Below are positions 14,000 to 23,690 of a stretch of DNA of 64,000 nucleotides, piece after piece. The notes beneath the pieces were generated by a model. That model saw nothing but the letters and a program-made list of their open reading frames with translations, was not told the origin of the DNA and made no database searches. A program made the position numbers and the translations under genes. Origin of the DNA: Cytospora piceicola (Eukaryota; Ascomycota; Sordariomycetes; Diaporthales; Cytosporaceae); the NCBI GenBank assembly GCA_023375675.1, contig JALQBC010000031.1, positions 186,001-250,000 of the forward strand, in the 5' to 3' direction. Numbering within the stretch: position 1 is the first letter of the stretch; every line of letters starts with the position of its first letter.

Positions 14000-14411
14000 T
14001 GTTTTTTATTTAAAAGTTTTACGATAATTTTATATTTTTTTTATATTTTAAAGTTATTTAAAAAAGGAATATTTAATAGTTTAAGTCTTTAAACCGTTAA
14101 AAGAGGCTTAACGTAGTAGCTAATAGTACTAAACCTACTAACCTTATATCGATATTTTTTAAAAGGTATCTCGAGTGTTTATTTTAATTACTCTTTTTAC
14201 TTAAATAAGAATAATATATAACGAAGTTTTACTACTTATACTTATCCTAATATAATCAGACCTATATATCGTCTTTTTCGTTTCTCTACTTTTATTTCTG
14301 TAGCCGACGGTCGTTCGAAAGTATAGGCTTTCGGGCTTACTTTTAATCAACCTTAACGCAGCGAGGCCGGTGGCTTTTAGTCCTTTATAAGGGTTACTCG
14401 CCTCTGCGACA
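14000..14411 (+). repeat. Candidate 3' LTR of the Ty3/gypsy-type element
   Basis: It begins TGTTTTTTATT and ends TCTGCGACA, giving TG...CA termini. It is about 412 bp and partner to 4753-5163. It is immediately followed by a CTTA-type tract, so the 3' flank gives no readable target-site duplication. GC content rises in its last 150 bp, where RIP-type differences between copies are also more frequent. Confidence 0.6.
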
Positions 14412-14502
14412 TTACCTACCTACTTACTTACTTACCTACTTACTTACTTACTTATTAACTTACTTACTTATTTATTAACTTACTTACTTACTTACTTACT
14501 TA
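14412..14502 (+). repeat. (CTTA)n / (CCTA)n simple repeat tract
   Basis: About 90 bp of TTAC/CTTA units with occasional CCTA and ATTA variants, directly abutting the 3' LTR. It is a tetranucleotide microsatellite. The abrupt start at the LTR end suggests that the element inserted into or next to the tract, or that the tract expanded afterwards. Confidence 0.85.
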
Positions 14503-14510
14503 ATTCGAAT

Positions 14511-14965
14511 CTAAAGGCTTATATAAGCCTTCGGTAAAAAAGAAAGGAGGGAAAGGCTAGGGTTCGGGTTAAGAACCTTAAGAACTTACAGAATTAGAAC
14601 TATTAGCTTTAATACTAAGCCTACCTTAAAGGCTACGATTTAATTAAATATACCGTTTAATAGCCCTTTTTCTATAGATTCAGATTTAGGTAACTGCTTT
14701 ATAATCGGATTTAAACTCGAGCGTGCATCTTAGTTTAAACTTAAAGGCTTAAGTAAGTAAAAAGGAAGGGAAAGGCTAGGGTTCGGGTTAAGAACCTTAA
14801 GAACTTACAGAATTAAAGCTACTAGCTTTAATAGTAAGCCTACTTTAAGGGCTACGATTTAATTAAATATACTGTTTAATAGCCTTTTTTCTTAAGTTTT
14901 AAATTTAGGTAAGTTCTTTTTAATCGGATTAAAACTCGAGCGTATATCTTAGTTCGAACCTAAGG
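14511..14965 (+). repeat. Two tandem copies of a roughly 220-bp repeat
   Basis: The units at about 14511-14738 and 14740-14965 share, in order, GGCTAGGGTTCGGGTTAAG, then AACCTTAAGAACTTACAG, then the pair GGCTACGATTTAATTAAATA and CTCGAGCG. They differ by scattered transitions and small gaps. GC content is higher than in the adjacent retroelement. No reading frame is evident. Confidence 0.8.
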
Positions 14966-15199
14966 TCTACGGTAAAAAGCCTTATTATAGGTCCGACCTT
15001 ATCTAGGCCTTAAAGTGACCGTAGGTCTTTCGGCAGGTATTAAAAGGCTTAATAATCTCTAGTTCTTTTAACCGTTCGACGGCTAAAATCACTGCTTTTT
15101 ATAGCTAATCAGATACTTTAGACAGGTGTTATAGCGAATCAGCATAATTATAATTCAGAGCTAATTAGAATTAAAAACAGGTAGTATATATTTTAAAGG

Positions 15200-15833
15200 C
15201 AATAATTTTCTATTATACTCGCCCGCCTTGTAAAACAAACATTAACCTTCTTAACGGAAGGCATAACCTTGAACAGAATGGCGGCATCGCATAACAAGAG
15301 ATTAGTTCTGTCTACACTTTAGGTTGCGAGAAAGACCTACTTGCGCCACCGTGTAGAAGGCGCCCAGTTGAGCCATGTTCCCTTCACAACTATAAGACCT
15401 CACGCGGCGCTAACAGCGTAACTGCGTATTACGGTTCAAACTGAATGATTATTACTTACTGACATGCGTCCGGGCTGTTGAGCGTTAATGTGGGGACCTC
15501 CTCTGTCAAGGGAAATGATGTTCTCGATGCATTATCGAAGTGGGCTCAAATATCCACTAAAATAATGGCCTAGGTTCCTAGACGTGTTCCAAGAGTTGGC
15601 TTCTCCACCGCAGCGCGTAACTCTGCTTCGACTGCTTGGTCGTTGCTTTCTTGATGGTTTGCCTCTCACTGTTAGGTTGTCTTGGCCAGAACCCTATCAA
15701 CCCACGTCCGCTCGCCAACCAAATCTCGATTTTGACACACCGGCGCTTGTTGCCAGCGTTATGCTCTAGCCAGCTTGCAACAACCGGTGGACAAGAAGAA
15801 AGACCAGTAAAGAATCGACACCCACCATTCAGG
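15200..15833. other. Boundary from AT-rich block to gene-bearing DNA; no gene recognised
   Basis: Composition changes within a few dozen bases around 15,215, from TA-dominated sequence to mixed sequence with CGCC and CGGC words. Short open frames exist on both strands but none resembles a known protein. The last part is presumably the 5' region of the methyltransferase remnant that follows. Confidence 0.6.
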
Positions 15834-16551
15834 ATGGCAGACGAAGACATCACGCTGCCGCCCTCTGCGGCAATTTACAAGCCTTTTTTGCTGCCCATAT
15901 ACGATGCCTTCGTACTGGGCTTCGCAAACGCCTTTGCGTGGCGGTGCAGCACCAAGAACGTGCTGCTCCCGTTCTATCGCGAGCATCTCAATAAGAGCAA
16001 GAACCACCTCGACGTCGGCGTCGGCACTGGATACTACCCTCTGAGGTGTCTGGACATACCCTAGGGTACTCGGCGGGGGTACCAAGATCGTCCTCATGGA
16101 CATCACGCCTCACACACTAAACATGGTGACAACCCGGCTGGAGAAACACGCAGGGCTGCAACAGCTCGAGTCGGTTTTCCACGACGCGACGAAGCCCTGG
16201 GATCGGCCAGCACACCTGCCCAGGTTCGACTCCATCTCGTTTTTCTATGTCTTCCACTGCATGGCCGGCTCCTCGATCACGGAGAAGGTGGACGCTGTCT
16301 GCGGCAGCCTTAAGCACCAACTGAAGCCAGAGAATGGTGTTTTCTATGGGGCGACAATCCTGGGCGTTGAGGCGAACCATAACTTTTTGGGAAGACTCAT
16401 GATGAAAGTCTACAACCCAAAAGGAATTTTTGGAAATGTGAACGACAAGAAGTCTGATTTGCGGGATGCGCTCAAGGGGCACTTCCAGGAGGTTGATGTG
16501 AGACGAGAGGGCAAGGTCGCGCTGTTCACCGCAAAGAAACCGAGTTATTGA
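15834..16551 (+). pseudogene. Frameshifted SAM-dependent class I methyltransferase
   Basis: The first frame starts with ATG at 15834 and reads MADEDITLPPSA..., reaching the glycine-rich SAM-binding motif I (LDVGVGTGYY) before a stop at 16062-16064. The second frame, offset by one base, continues with TKIVLMDITPHTL, which is the expected motif I to II spacing, and runs to a stop at 16551 through SISFFYVFHCMAG and a typical C-terminal strand. Together they span about 238 codons, a normal size for small fungal class I methyltransferases. The break lies in the sequence CCCTAGGG, where one surplus base both shifts the frame and creates TAG. No plausible intron covers it (the best GT...AG pair is 19 nt). 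It is either a recent pseudogene or a sequencing error. The substrate is unknown; the neighbours suggest specialised metabolism. Confidence 0.75.
16057..16068. promoter_or_regulatory. 12-bp palindrome TACCCTAGGGTA, copy 1 (inside methyltransferase remnant)
   Basis: A perfect inverted repeat identical to copies at 18966 and 22879. This copy sits in coding sequence, exactly where the methyltransferase frame breaks. Its function here is unknown. Confidence 0.5.
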
Positions 16552-16660
16552 AAGGGCGTCGAATAGTGGTGAACAGGGGCGTCGGAACGTAACTCGATCC
16601 TTCTCAGTCCACATACATATGAAGTTCAAACGGAGAACTCAAGATATGACAAAAGACTAC

Positions 16661-18025
16661 CTAAGTTATTGCGCACTCCCTCTTCAACTCCCTGTCCATC
16701 ATATCTACCGCCTCATCACGATGCTTCTCCACGTCGAAATCGATGATAAAATCCCATCTCGGCAAAAGCCTCTCCTTCAGTTTTGCCAAGTCCAGCCCCG
16801 TATCCTCGCCCCTTCCTGTGATGATGGTCCCTGTACCCCGACTCGAATCGACGATGCGCTGCGTACGTGGTCGGCGTGCTTGATCATACACCTTCAAAGC
16901 CGTCTGTGCTTCGGCAGGTGTTTCTGCACGGCCAAGCAAATTAGCAAGAATAAGGCAATCCTCGATAGACATGCTTCCTCCAGAAGCTTGCCATGGCGTC
17001 GTAGCGTGTGCAGCATCACCCACGATGCAAACGGGTCCGGCTACGTAGGTCCGGGCGGCTGGATGTTCCCAGAGGTACATAGCGGGTTGTTCGTCCTTAT
17101 TGCAAAGCAGCTGCAGACTCGCCGTTAGTACAAATGTCGGGTCGCTGGATTCGAGATGAAGGCAAAGAGATCATCTTACATCAATCACGGCCTGGTTAAG
17201 ATGTGATGGCCAGTCCCGGTAAAGCCTCTTAATCTCCTCGGCACCCACAGTGCGACGCCAGTCGTCTGACACCTTAGCATCATCAAGGCTATCTTTTGAG
17301 ATAATGATGAACTGCACCAACTGACCCTCGTGTAGCACATTGTGTAGTATGGAGGTGCCGTCGCCAACCCATATATACTCACGAGCGTCCTTGATATCCA
17401 CGAAGTTTTCCCCAAGGCTGGCTTGTGCCTCTGCGTACGGTCTCAGGGCCATGATGCACCACCAACCGGTGTTCCTAGGGGAGGCAGCAGGGTCGTCTTC
17501 GCCGAGGATGAACTTGCGGACAGTGCTGTGGATGCCGTCAGCCCCGACGAGTATATCGCATTCGTGGGTAGTCCCATCAGCAAAGTGAAGCGTGGTACAG
17601 CCATCACCGTTCCGATCGATATGATCAAGCTTTTTGGACGCATGCATGCGCTCCTGGGGAACATCGGCCAACAATTCTCGCAGGAAAGCAGCCCGATGAA
17701 CAATGCTCGTGATTCGTTTCCCCTGGGCTTCGTCGTCTGCCTCATCGATCAAATTACCATCGCCCTCGCCTTCAGCCAGCATGAAGCGGACTCCGCGCAT
17801 GGGGACAGCTCCCGCACGCTCGAGACATCGCACTGCCGAGGGGCCGATGAGGTCGAGAGCGGTGAGGGCGTTACGGGGTAGTCCTATGGCGGCGCCTGCT
17901 TCTCTGAAGGCCGCTGCTGATTCAAAAATGTGCACGTCCAGGTGCGTATAATTGAGAAGGGCATGAAATAGGCAAGCACCTGCCAAGCCACCGCCGGATA
18001 TGGCGATGCGAATGGACCGGGACAT
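16661..18025 (-). CDS. FAD-dependent aromatic-type monooxygenase (salicylate hydroxylase-like)
   Basis: Two exons, 18025-17180 and 17110-16661, are joined by a 69-nt intron (17111-17179) with donor GTAAGA, a TACTAAC branch site and acceptor CAG; the reading frame is kept. The protein is about 431 aa. Residues 10-16 hold the Rossmann GGGLAG dinucleotide-binding motif, E35 is placed to bind the FAD ribose, the DG motif is VGADGIHSTVR near 160-170, and the GD motif is VGDAAHATTPW at about 312-322. These are the three fingerprints of group A flavoprotein hydroxylases. The enzyme would use NAD(P)H and O2 to hydroxylate a small, often aromatic, substrate in the cytosol. It lies tail to tail with the broken methyltransferase and is transcribed divergently from the P450 at 20055, so a role in the same pathway is plausible but inferred. 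Confidence 0.9.
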
Positions 18026-19007
18026 ACGGTAATGGTCAGTAATTAACTGAATGGGGCGTTGGAGAGGCTCTTCACTTCGACAAAAGAACGAACTTTTCCA
18101 ATTTGAACGAGAGCTTATGATCTACAGCCCAGCAGGCTGGGGAGTGTTCTTATACCTGGCTGAGCAATCAGTTGGTGATAAATGGCCGGTGCAATGATGT
18201 GGCACAGCCAGGAAAACCCACATGATTACTGGAACCCTGTTGGTGATGATCACGATATTGAAAAGGGCCATCATAATTCTTCTCACCATGGATTTCTATC
18301 CGAGCCCAAAGTTCTGCTGCATTACACCACAGTGGCCTTTTTGATAGGCTGAAAATATGAACTTGATGCTTTCTATAGCCAAGAACAAAGCGACAGACCA
18401 GACGTACACAGCCTGTTGGGTCTGGTTATAGCAGTCTGAGATGCTGTAATAGTTCAAATGTTGTGTGTGGACTCTGTGGAGTGCCCCAGGGTGATTATAA
18501 AGTGGAGAGCGACATCTGGAGCCACAACATCCTTGCTATCTCTCTTACCGCGGGTGTCTTTATTTGTTGGATGTCTGGACGACTGATCGCCTAATTCTAA
18601 GGCACGCTTAGAGACATATTTCAGCAGGTTGAGATTGTGTGAACGGCAATGTTGAATCATCAAGTATGTATTGACTTCGTATTCTCACCTCCAGCCTAAC
18701 TACCAGCATTCAAAGGGGCCATGATCTGGCTCTAGTCACCTAAGGCATCGATGCTACCAGTTGACTATGCTTCTAGTACTGGTCGGCAACAAGGGTAGAT
18801 GCCGGAGTTCTTGGAGAACTTCTTTATAATGATGAAAGCATCCCTAGAGGTCGTCGTCTGATGATAGCGCGGGGAAGCTGGTACGGCCAGCTACGGTGTG
18901 TCTGGCCGAAGGAACTGGGAATATTGGTTCTGTCTTGCTCTCGCAAAATGATATGTTTTCGACTGTACCCTAGGGTAGCTGACAGTGTCCAGGGTTGAGG
19001 AGATACA
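18026..19007. other. Intergenic, 5' side of the monooxygenase
   Basis: No convincing coding frame is present. It contains the upstream region of the minus-strand monooxygenase and, at 18966-18977, a second TACCCTAGGGTA palindrome. Confidence 0.6.
18966..18977. promoter_or_regulatory. 12-bp palindrome TACCCTAGGGTA, copy 2
   Basis: A perfect inverted repeat in the divergent promoter region between the FAD monooxygenase (start 18025) and the P450 (start 20055), 31 bp from the inverted-repeat element. A symmetric site like this could bind a homodimeric regulator; that is an inference. Confidence 0.45.
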
Positions 19008-19009
19008 TA

Positions 19010-19560
19010 CAGTGGGGCGCCAAAAGTCCCCCGACACTCACCCTTTTTACACTAAAACTCGCCTACTTTATTTATATATAACAAATTAAATAAAATAGCT
19101 ATAAATCTGCAGTCTTCTGAATTTAAGAAATATTTATAAAGATTATAGAAATATCAGTTAAGCGACTTAGTAATATTTTTTTCTCTATTTAAAACAGTTA
19201 TAAAGTTAGAGTAAAGTATTAGAAAACTATCTTTTATTTATACCGATTTTATAGCGGGTACTATAGGCTTTTAATAGAGCCTTTATAGCGTATAAGCTGC
19301 TAAATAGCTGTTAGTATACCGAGATTTAAGATTTTAAAATTTAGTAGTTTAACTTTAACTTATTACATTTTAACTAAATACTAATTTAAAACTTTAATAT
19401 TTTAATATCTATTAGCTTAAGTAATTTACTATTTATAAGATTTTTTTCGACATTTAATTACTAATTAAGTATAAAGATAAATCTAGTCGAAAAGTATAAG
19501 GTTTAGTGGGTTTTTGGTGTGAAAAAGGGTGAGTGTCGGGGGACTTTTGACGCCCAAGTG
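19010..19560. mobile_element. 551-bp non-autonomous TIR element (Tc1/mariner-type MITE)
   Basis: The left end starts CAGTGGGGCG and the right end, read on the minus strand, starts CACTTGGGCG. The inverted repeats agree at 36 of 39 positions, including a perfect 28-bp core containing AAAAGTCCCCCGACACTCAC. The flanking dinucleotide TA is present on both sides (19008-19009, 19561-19562), the target-site duplication of Tc1/mariner elements. The 450-bp interior is AT-rich, carries no reading frame and has RIP-like composition. It sits in the intergenic space between two divergently transcribed oxidase genes. TIRs and TA flanks are directly visible; the superfamily is inferred from the TA duplication and CAGT-type end. 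Confidence 0.85.
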
Positions 19561-19562
19561 TA

Positions 19563-20054
19563 CTTAAGTACCCTGCCTCTCCTTCTCTTCGTTCACGCTT
19601 GCGACCCGCTATGAGTCATACACATCGATAACCATAAGTAGAGGTGTTGTAATGTGATAGTTTAGTTGGTAGACGTATGTAATCCCCGAGGTCTTTACAC
19701 GTGTAGAAATGTCTGTGTACGTATCTGGAGCGGAGCTAAATGTATGGATGGTTACTAGACCCGAAGCGGAGGGTGGTGATAGTTTTGCACTCAGTAAACA
19801 TCTCGGGTGACAAGAACGTTTAGTTTGGCAGTAGGGCGATCCATTAGTGAATCATCCCGCCTGACTTAGCTAGAAATAGCGGTGACACAGCAGTAGCTTG
19901 GGCCATCGCGGGTCCCCGCAACTGGCTAACACCGTGACACGCGTCAGGAGAGACATTGAGGAAAAAACAAACATACAACTACCTACCTATCCCTTGAAGC
20001 TCATGCAGTTTCATCGATATCGAACTCCATCGCCAAGATCGATACATATTTACT
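19563..20054. other. Upstream region of the P450
   Basis: No gene was recognised. It holds short AGGT/TACC words and probably the P450 5' leader. A distinct TATA box was not seen. Confidence 0.5.
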
Positions 20055-21759
20055 ATGGGTATCACAACAGAGGGTCAGTTTAAGCTCCTCACAGCTGGCA
20101 ACATCTTCTCCTTAATCATCTTCTCGACGGCCCTCTCTGTCCTCCTGACATGGCTCCGGGCACCCCGATACCCAAAAGACATCCCGTGGGTTGGCACTGG
20201 GAAGGGATTTTTCGCTGGCTTCCAGGAGATGAAGAACTGGTTACAGAGCGGCTACAATATTCACAGCAAGAATGGCGAGACCTTCATAATCCCCGGGCTA
20301 CTGGGCACAACTCCTGAGGTGGTGATACCCAGGTCGCAGATAAGCTGGATGCTGGATCAACCGGACCATGTCATCTCGACAGCCGCCGCTCACTACGATA
20401 TTCTCAATGGCGAATATAGCTTTGTGGATAAGACTCTCTTGAAGGATCCCTACCATGAGCACGTGGTACATCGCTCGCTGCCGAGACACCTGGCGGGGCT
20501 TATCCCGGAGATCGACGAGCAGGTTCGGATATGCGTGGATGACATATACGGGACGGATGAGACCGAGTGGAACAAGGTCAACATATGGGACTCCATGATG
20601 AAGCTGATACCCAGGGTTACCAACCGAATGTTTGTGGGAAAGCCGTTGTGTGATAACCAAGAGTACATCGACAACATGATCAACTTCACCCTGGATGTTA
20701 CCCGGGACTTGATGCTGTTTCCCATGGTACCAAGTATCATCAGGCCCATTCTTGGACCACTGGCTGGCCTTATTGCTAAGTACCACCATGGAAAGACGGC
20801 AAAGCACAGCATCCCATTGATCAAGCAGCGTCTGCACGACATGCAGCGTAAGGAGGCCGGCGACGTGGCTTACGAGAACTGGGAGGTACCCAACGACTAC
20901 CTGTCATGGACCATCACCATCGCGCAGGCGGAAGGCCGCATGGATGAGCTGGAACCCGTCCGCATCTCGCAGAGATTGCTGCCGCTTAACTTCGCTGCCA
21001 TTCACACGACTTCTATAACCGCCCTTCATGTCTTCCTCGATATCCTCGGCTATGACAAGGAGCAACAGATCATCGAATCGCTGCGCGAAGAGGCCAGTAA
21101 CGAGCTGAAAAAGGAACCCGCAGGACAATGGACCAAGACCAAGCTTGCAAATATGCACCGGACGGACAGTGTCATCCGTGAGAGTATGCGAGTGAATGCC
21201 ATATCGCAGACGATGCTTATGAGAAAGGTCATTGCGCCGGGTGGTGTGACAAATGAGGATACTGGACAACACTTCTCCCAAGGAACAATGTTTTCCTGTC
21301 CTATTTGGTGTACTCAACACGACAAGGACATCTTTGGCGAGGGGGCAGATGTGTACGATGCTTTCCGTTACTCTCGCCAAAGAGAAGAGTATAGTGGCAG
21401 GACGGATGACGAGAAGAACCCTGAAGACGTACTGAAGAATGCGAAGATGGGAATGGTGACGACGAGTGTCGAGCACTATGGCTTTGGGCATGGGAGACAC
21501 GCGTGGTGAGTTTCTGACTTGGTGAACAGGTCACTCAAATGGGTTCGACATCGCTAACCTTCGCCACTGTGTGATTAGCCCAGGACGCTTCTTCGTCGCT
21601 CATGAACTGAAGATGCTAATCGCATATTTGTTGTGCAATTATGATTTTAAAGTTCATGAGAAGAGACCAGAGCGGAAATGCATAGGAAAGGCCATAATAC
21701 CGCCCACCGATGCAACAATGGAGCTCAAGCGGAAGAGCGGCACGAGTATAGCATCATAG
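20055..21759 (+). CDS. Cytochrome P450 monooxygenase (membrane-anchored, fungal class)
   Basis: Two exons, 20055-21505 and 21579-21759, are joined by a 73-nt intron (GTGAGT...TTAG) that splits the heme-ligand cysteine codon. The predicted protein is 543 aa. Residues 13-33 form an N-terminal membrane anchor, followed by a basic and proline-rich hinge (RAPRYPKDIPWVG). The I-helix is represented by NFAAIHTTS (312-320), the K-helix ExxR by ESMR (376-379), and the heme loop by FGHGRHACPGRFF with C484 as ligand. Length and motifs are complete, so the gene looks functional. The N-terminal and I-helix style resembles ent-kaurene-oxidase-like and CYP68-like fungal P450s of terpene or indole pathways; this is a loose impression. 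Substrate unknown. The divergent FAD monooxygenase neighbour supports a biosynthetic role. Confidence 0.93.
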
Positions 21760-22194
21760 GGGAACGTTGTTTCCCACATCGATAGCACACTGTTCACAAT
21801 GTAACTGACCTACGATGTATTCCAAGGTTCTTAGTGGGTCACGATCCGCGGGTTCAAACGTTATCACAGCGGAGTTTTGGGCGGGATCTGATTTACTGAG
21901 CACGGATGATGCACACTTGCCTCAATCGCGACATGGTTGGCGTGACTTTAGTTCCTGACCCGATCGTGCTTTCCCCTTTGTGGAAAGAGGACCGTGACAT
22001 GAACTTGACACAAATACTATAGTCAAGTACTTGAGGGGGACAGTGAGTAGAAGTTATTCTTTCTTCTCTCTTACACTTCAACAGAGACGACACTCCCCCA
22101 CTTCACCACTCGGCCTTACGAATACTTTCCAGTGCCACTCCACTTGCAACATACTCTACCAATCAGACAGCCAACTAAGGAGTGTATCAGGAAC
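21760..22194. other. Intergenic between P450 and secreted protein gene
   Basis: 435 bp carrying the P450 3' region and the upstream region of the next gene, which has a CT-rich stretch (TTCTTTCTTCTCTC near 22055). No coding frame or repeat was recognised. Confidence 0.5.
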
Positions 22195-22772
22195 ATGAGG
22201 GCCATATCCATCGCCAGTCTCCTCCTCGGAGCCATCGCCTTGCAGGTGGCCTCCAAGTTCACCTCAGGCTGCAGTATGTGCTTTATCCACGGACGCGAAA
22301 CCCTCACTGCTGAATGTCAGACCTGGAATCCAAACAAGGGCAGGGTTCTCTCGAACCTCGATCTCAACAATTGTATCGGCGTAGACGCTGTATCAAATGC
22401 CATGGTCTGGATGGAACGGTAAGTAAAGCACACGGCCACTACACTTACCTGTCACTTTCTCCCACCCATGTGTCTAGCCCCAGCTCGAGATATCTCGGGG
22501 GAAGCTTGGATTCAGAGCTGGGTACTAACTGAGCGAGCGCCCTCTCACGATAGCGGCAACGCATTCAATATGCACTGTGGGAACTGCGACCTGCAAGGCA
22601 ACTCTGAGCTCGTCATGGAGTGCGACTGCATCAACCCTCATACGGGTGGCACGACTACGTCTTCCATCAACCTCAGTAAGTTGCCCTTACATTCGTCCAA
22701 AGAGGCACACACTGACATATAGTAGATGATTACATCACCATCCAACATGACGGCTCCCTTACTTGCTTCTGA
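22195..22772 (+). CDS. Secreted cyanovirin-N-like (CVNH) domain protein
   Basis: Three exons, 22195-22418, 22554-22675 and 22726-22772, have introns of 135 and 50 nt with GTAAGT donors, giving a 130-aa product. The ATG at 22195 was chosen because it opens a clean signal peptide (MRAISIASLLLGAIALQVAS). The mature part contains two related halves: CSM...LTAECQTWNP...LSNLDLNNCIGV and CDLQGNSELVMECDC...SSINLNDYITI. This internal duplication and the (D/N)LNxxI motif are typical of the CVNH lectin fold, found in small sugar-binding proteins of ascomycetes. The second intron has two possible AG acceptors; the downstream one (22723-22725) restores the family LNDY motif. A carbohydrate-binding, extracellular role is inferred from the fold. 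Confidence 0.75.
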
Positions 22773-22878
22773 TTGACCTCAGTAATTCTGAGGTCTTGTA
22801 CTGTGTCGATGCTCGGGTACATTCATATTGTAAGGTCTGGGGCCGTTCTTAGGAAACCGTCAATATGAATCAGGTAGT

Positions 22879-22890
22879 TACCCTAGGGTA
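22879..22890. promoter_or_regulatory. 12-bp palindrome TACCCTAGGGTA, copy 3
   Basis: A perfect inverted repeat 107 bp downstream of the CVNH-like gene and about 990 bp upstream of the Myb-like gene. Same sequence as copies 1 and 2. Confidence 0.45.
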
Positions 22891-23690
22891 CGGGGGAATG
22901 AAAGCAACAAAATCACAGCCGTCCAAACACGGGTTAGAAAATAAACTGACCTAACGTAGAGCACTTAAACTACCATTCCCAGTCACAGTCAGTCTGCCAG
23001 CTCTTTGGCATTATGAGGTCATCGATGCAACATAAGATGATATGTATAAATCATAGACTATTATTCAACTCCATGGCGGAGATGATGAGTTCCGGAGACA
23101 GAAAACATGTAGCTGGGAGGGTGAGGGAGCTGCTCACTGAGGTGGTGCAGCCCCATCACCCACCAATTCAATCCACTTCTACGAACAATTCGAGGAGATG
23201 TTCTACGAGGACATTTCTGGGTGGATGTTGCCATGAGGCATGCGTGGATACCGCCAGCTCAGATCGAGGCATCATATCTTGACCCTCCTCTTTGTCAGGA
23301 TGGGGGATCTGTGTCAATCTCTCCATGACAGCCCGCGTCTCCTGACAAGCACGCCGCCTAGTGCCCTCATCGAGACTCGGCCAGGCTGCTTCTAAGGCAG
23401 CGGCTGGAATTTAGTATAGAGGTACGCACTTGGGCAACTACTGCTCTTGATATTGGATATCGTCAAATGCAGTTTGCTACCCTAGTACACTACTAACCTG
23501 ACCAATTCCGACAAAGACACAGTCTAATATAACGCACCGGTACCTACGTACGGCGGGTTAATCACAACATCCAGCGGGTTCAGAAAAATTCACTTATAAA
23601 CTCTGAAAGTCATGGGAGAGAACTGACGGGCTTTTTCAACAGAGAATATACTACCTGACGGTCGCTTCGAAACCCGTCTTTTGCGCTCTC

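Larger units (their letters stand above)
4753..14411 (+). mobile_element. Full-length RIP-degraded Ty3/gypsy LTR retrotransposon, about 9.7 kb
   Basis: A candidate LTR pair (4753-5163, 14000-14411) flanks an internal region. Broken plus-strand frames read as a gag/protease-like zone (about 5.4-6.7 kb), reverse transcriptase (7.35-7.78 kb), RNase H (8.04-8.41 kb) and integrase (8.73-9.7 kb). The order RT, RNase H, integrase is that of Ty3/gypsy rather than copia. About 4 kb of further sequence lies between pol and the 3' LTR, which is unusual. Nothing is intact: no frame of 60 codons is open, so the element is dead. The LTR ends were placed by TG/CA-type termini (CA mutated to TA in the left copy) and by the tandem period, so they are approximate. 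Confidence 0.8.

Noticed and set aside
1..15200. CRISPR or centromere interpretation of the AT-rich block
   Set aside because: The structure is explained by a tandem LTR retrotransposon with RIP; there are no short regularly spaced repeats and no independent centromere evidence.
15584..16064. Overlapping short frames on both strands upstream of the methyltransferase
   Set aside because: None has domain-like content; the part after 15834 belongs to the methyltransferase and the rest is probably leader sequence.
16619..17881. Plus-strand frames of 150-169 codons across the FAD monooxygenase
   Set aside because: They are antisense to a clear flavoprotein gene with motifs on the minus strand.
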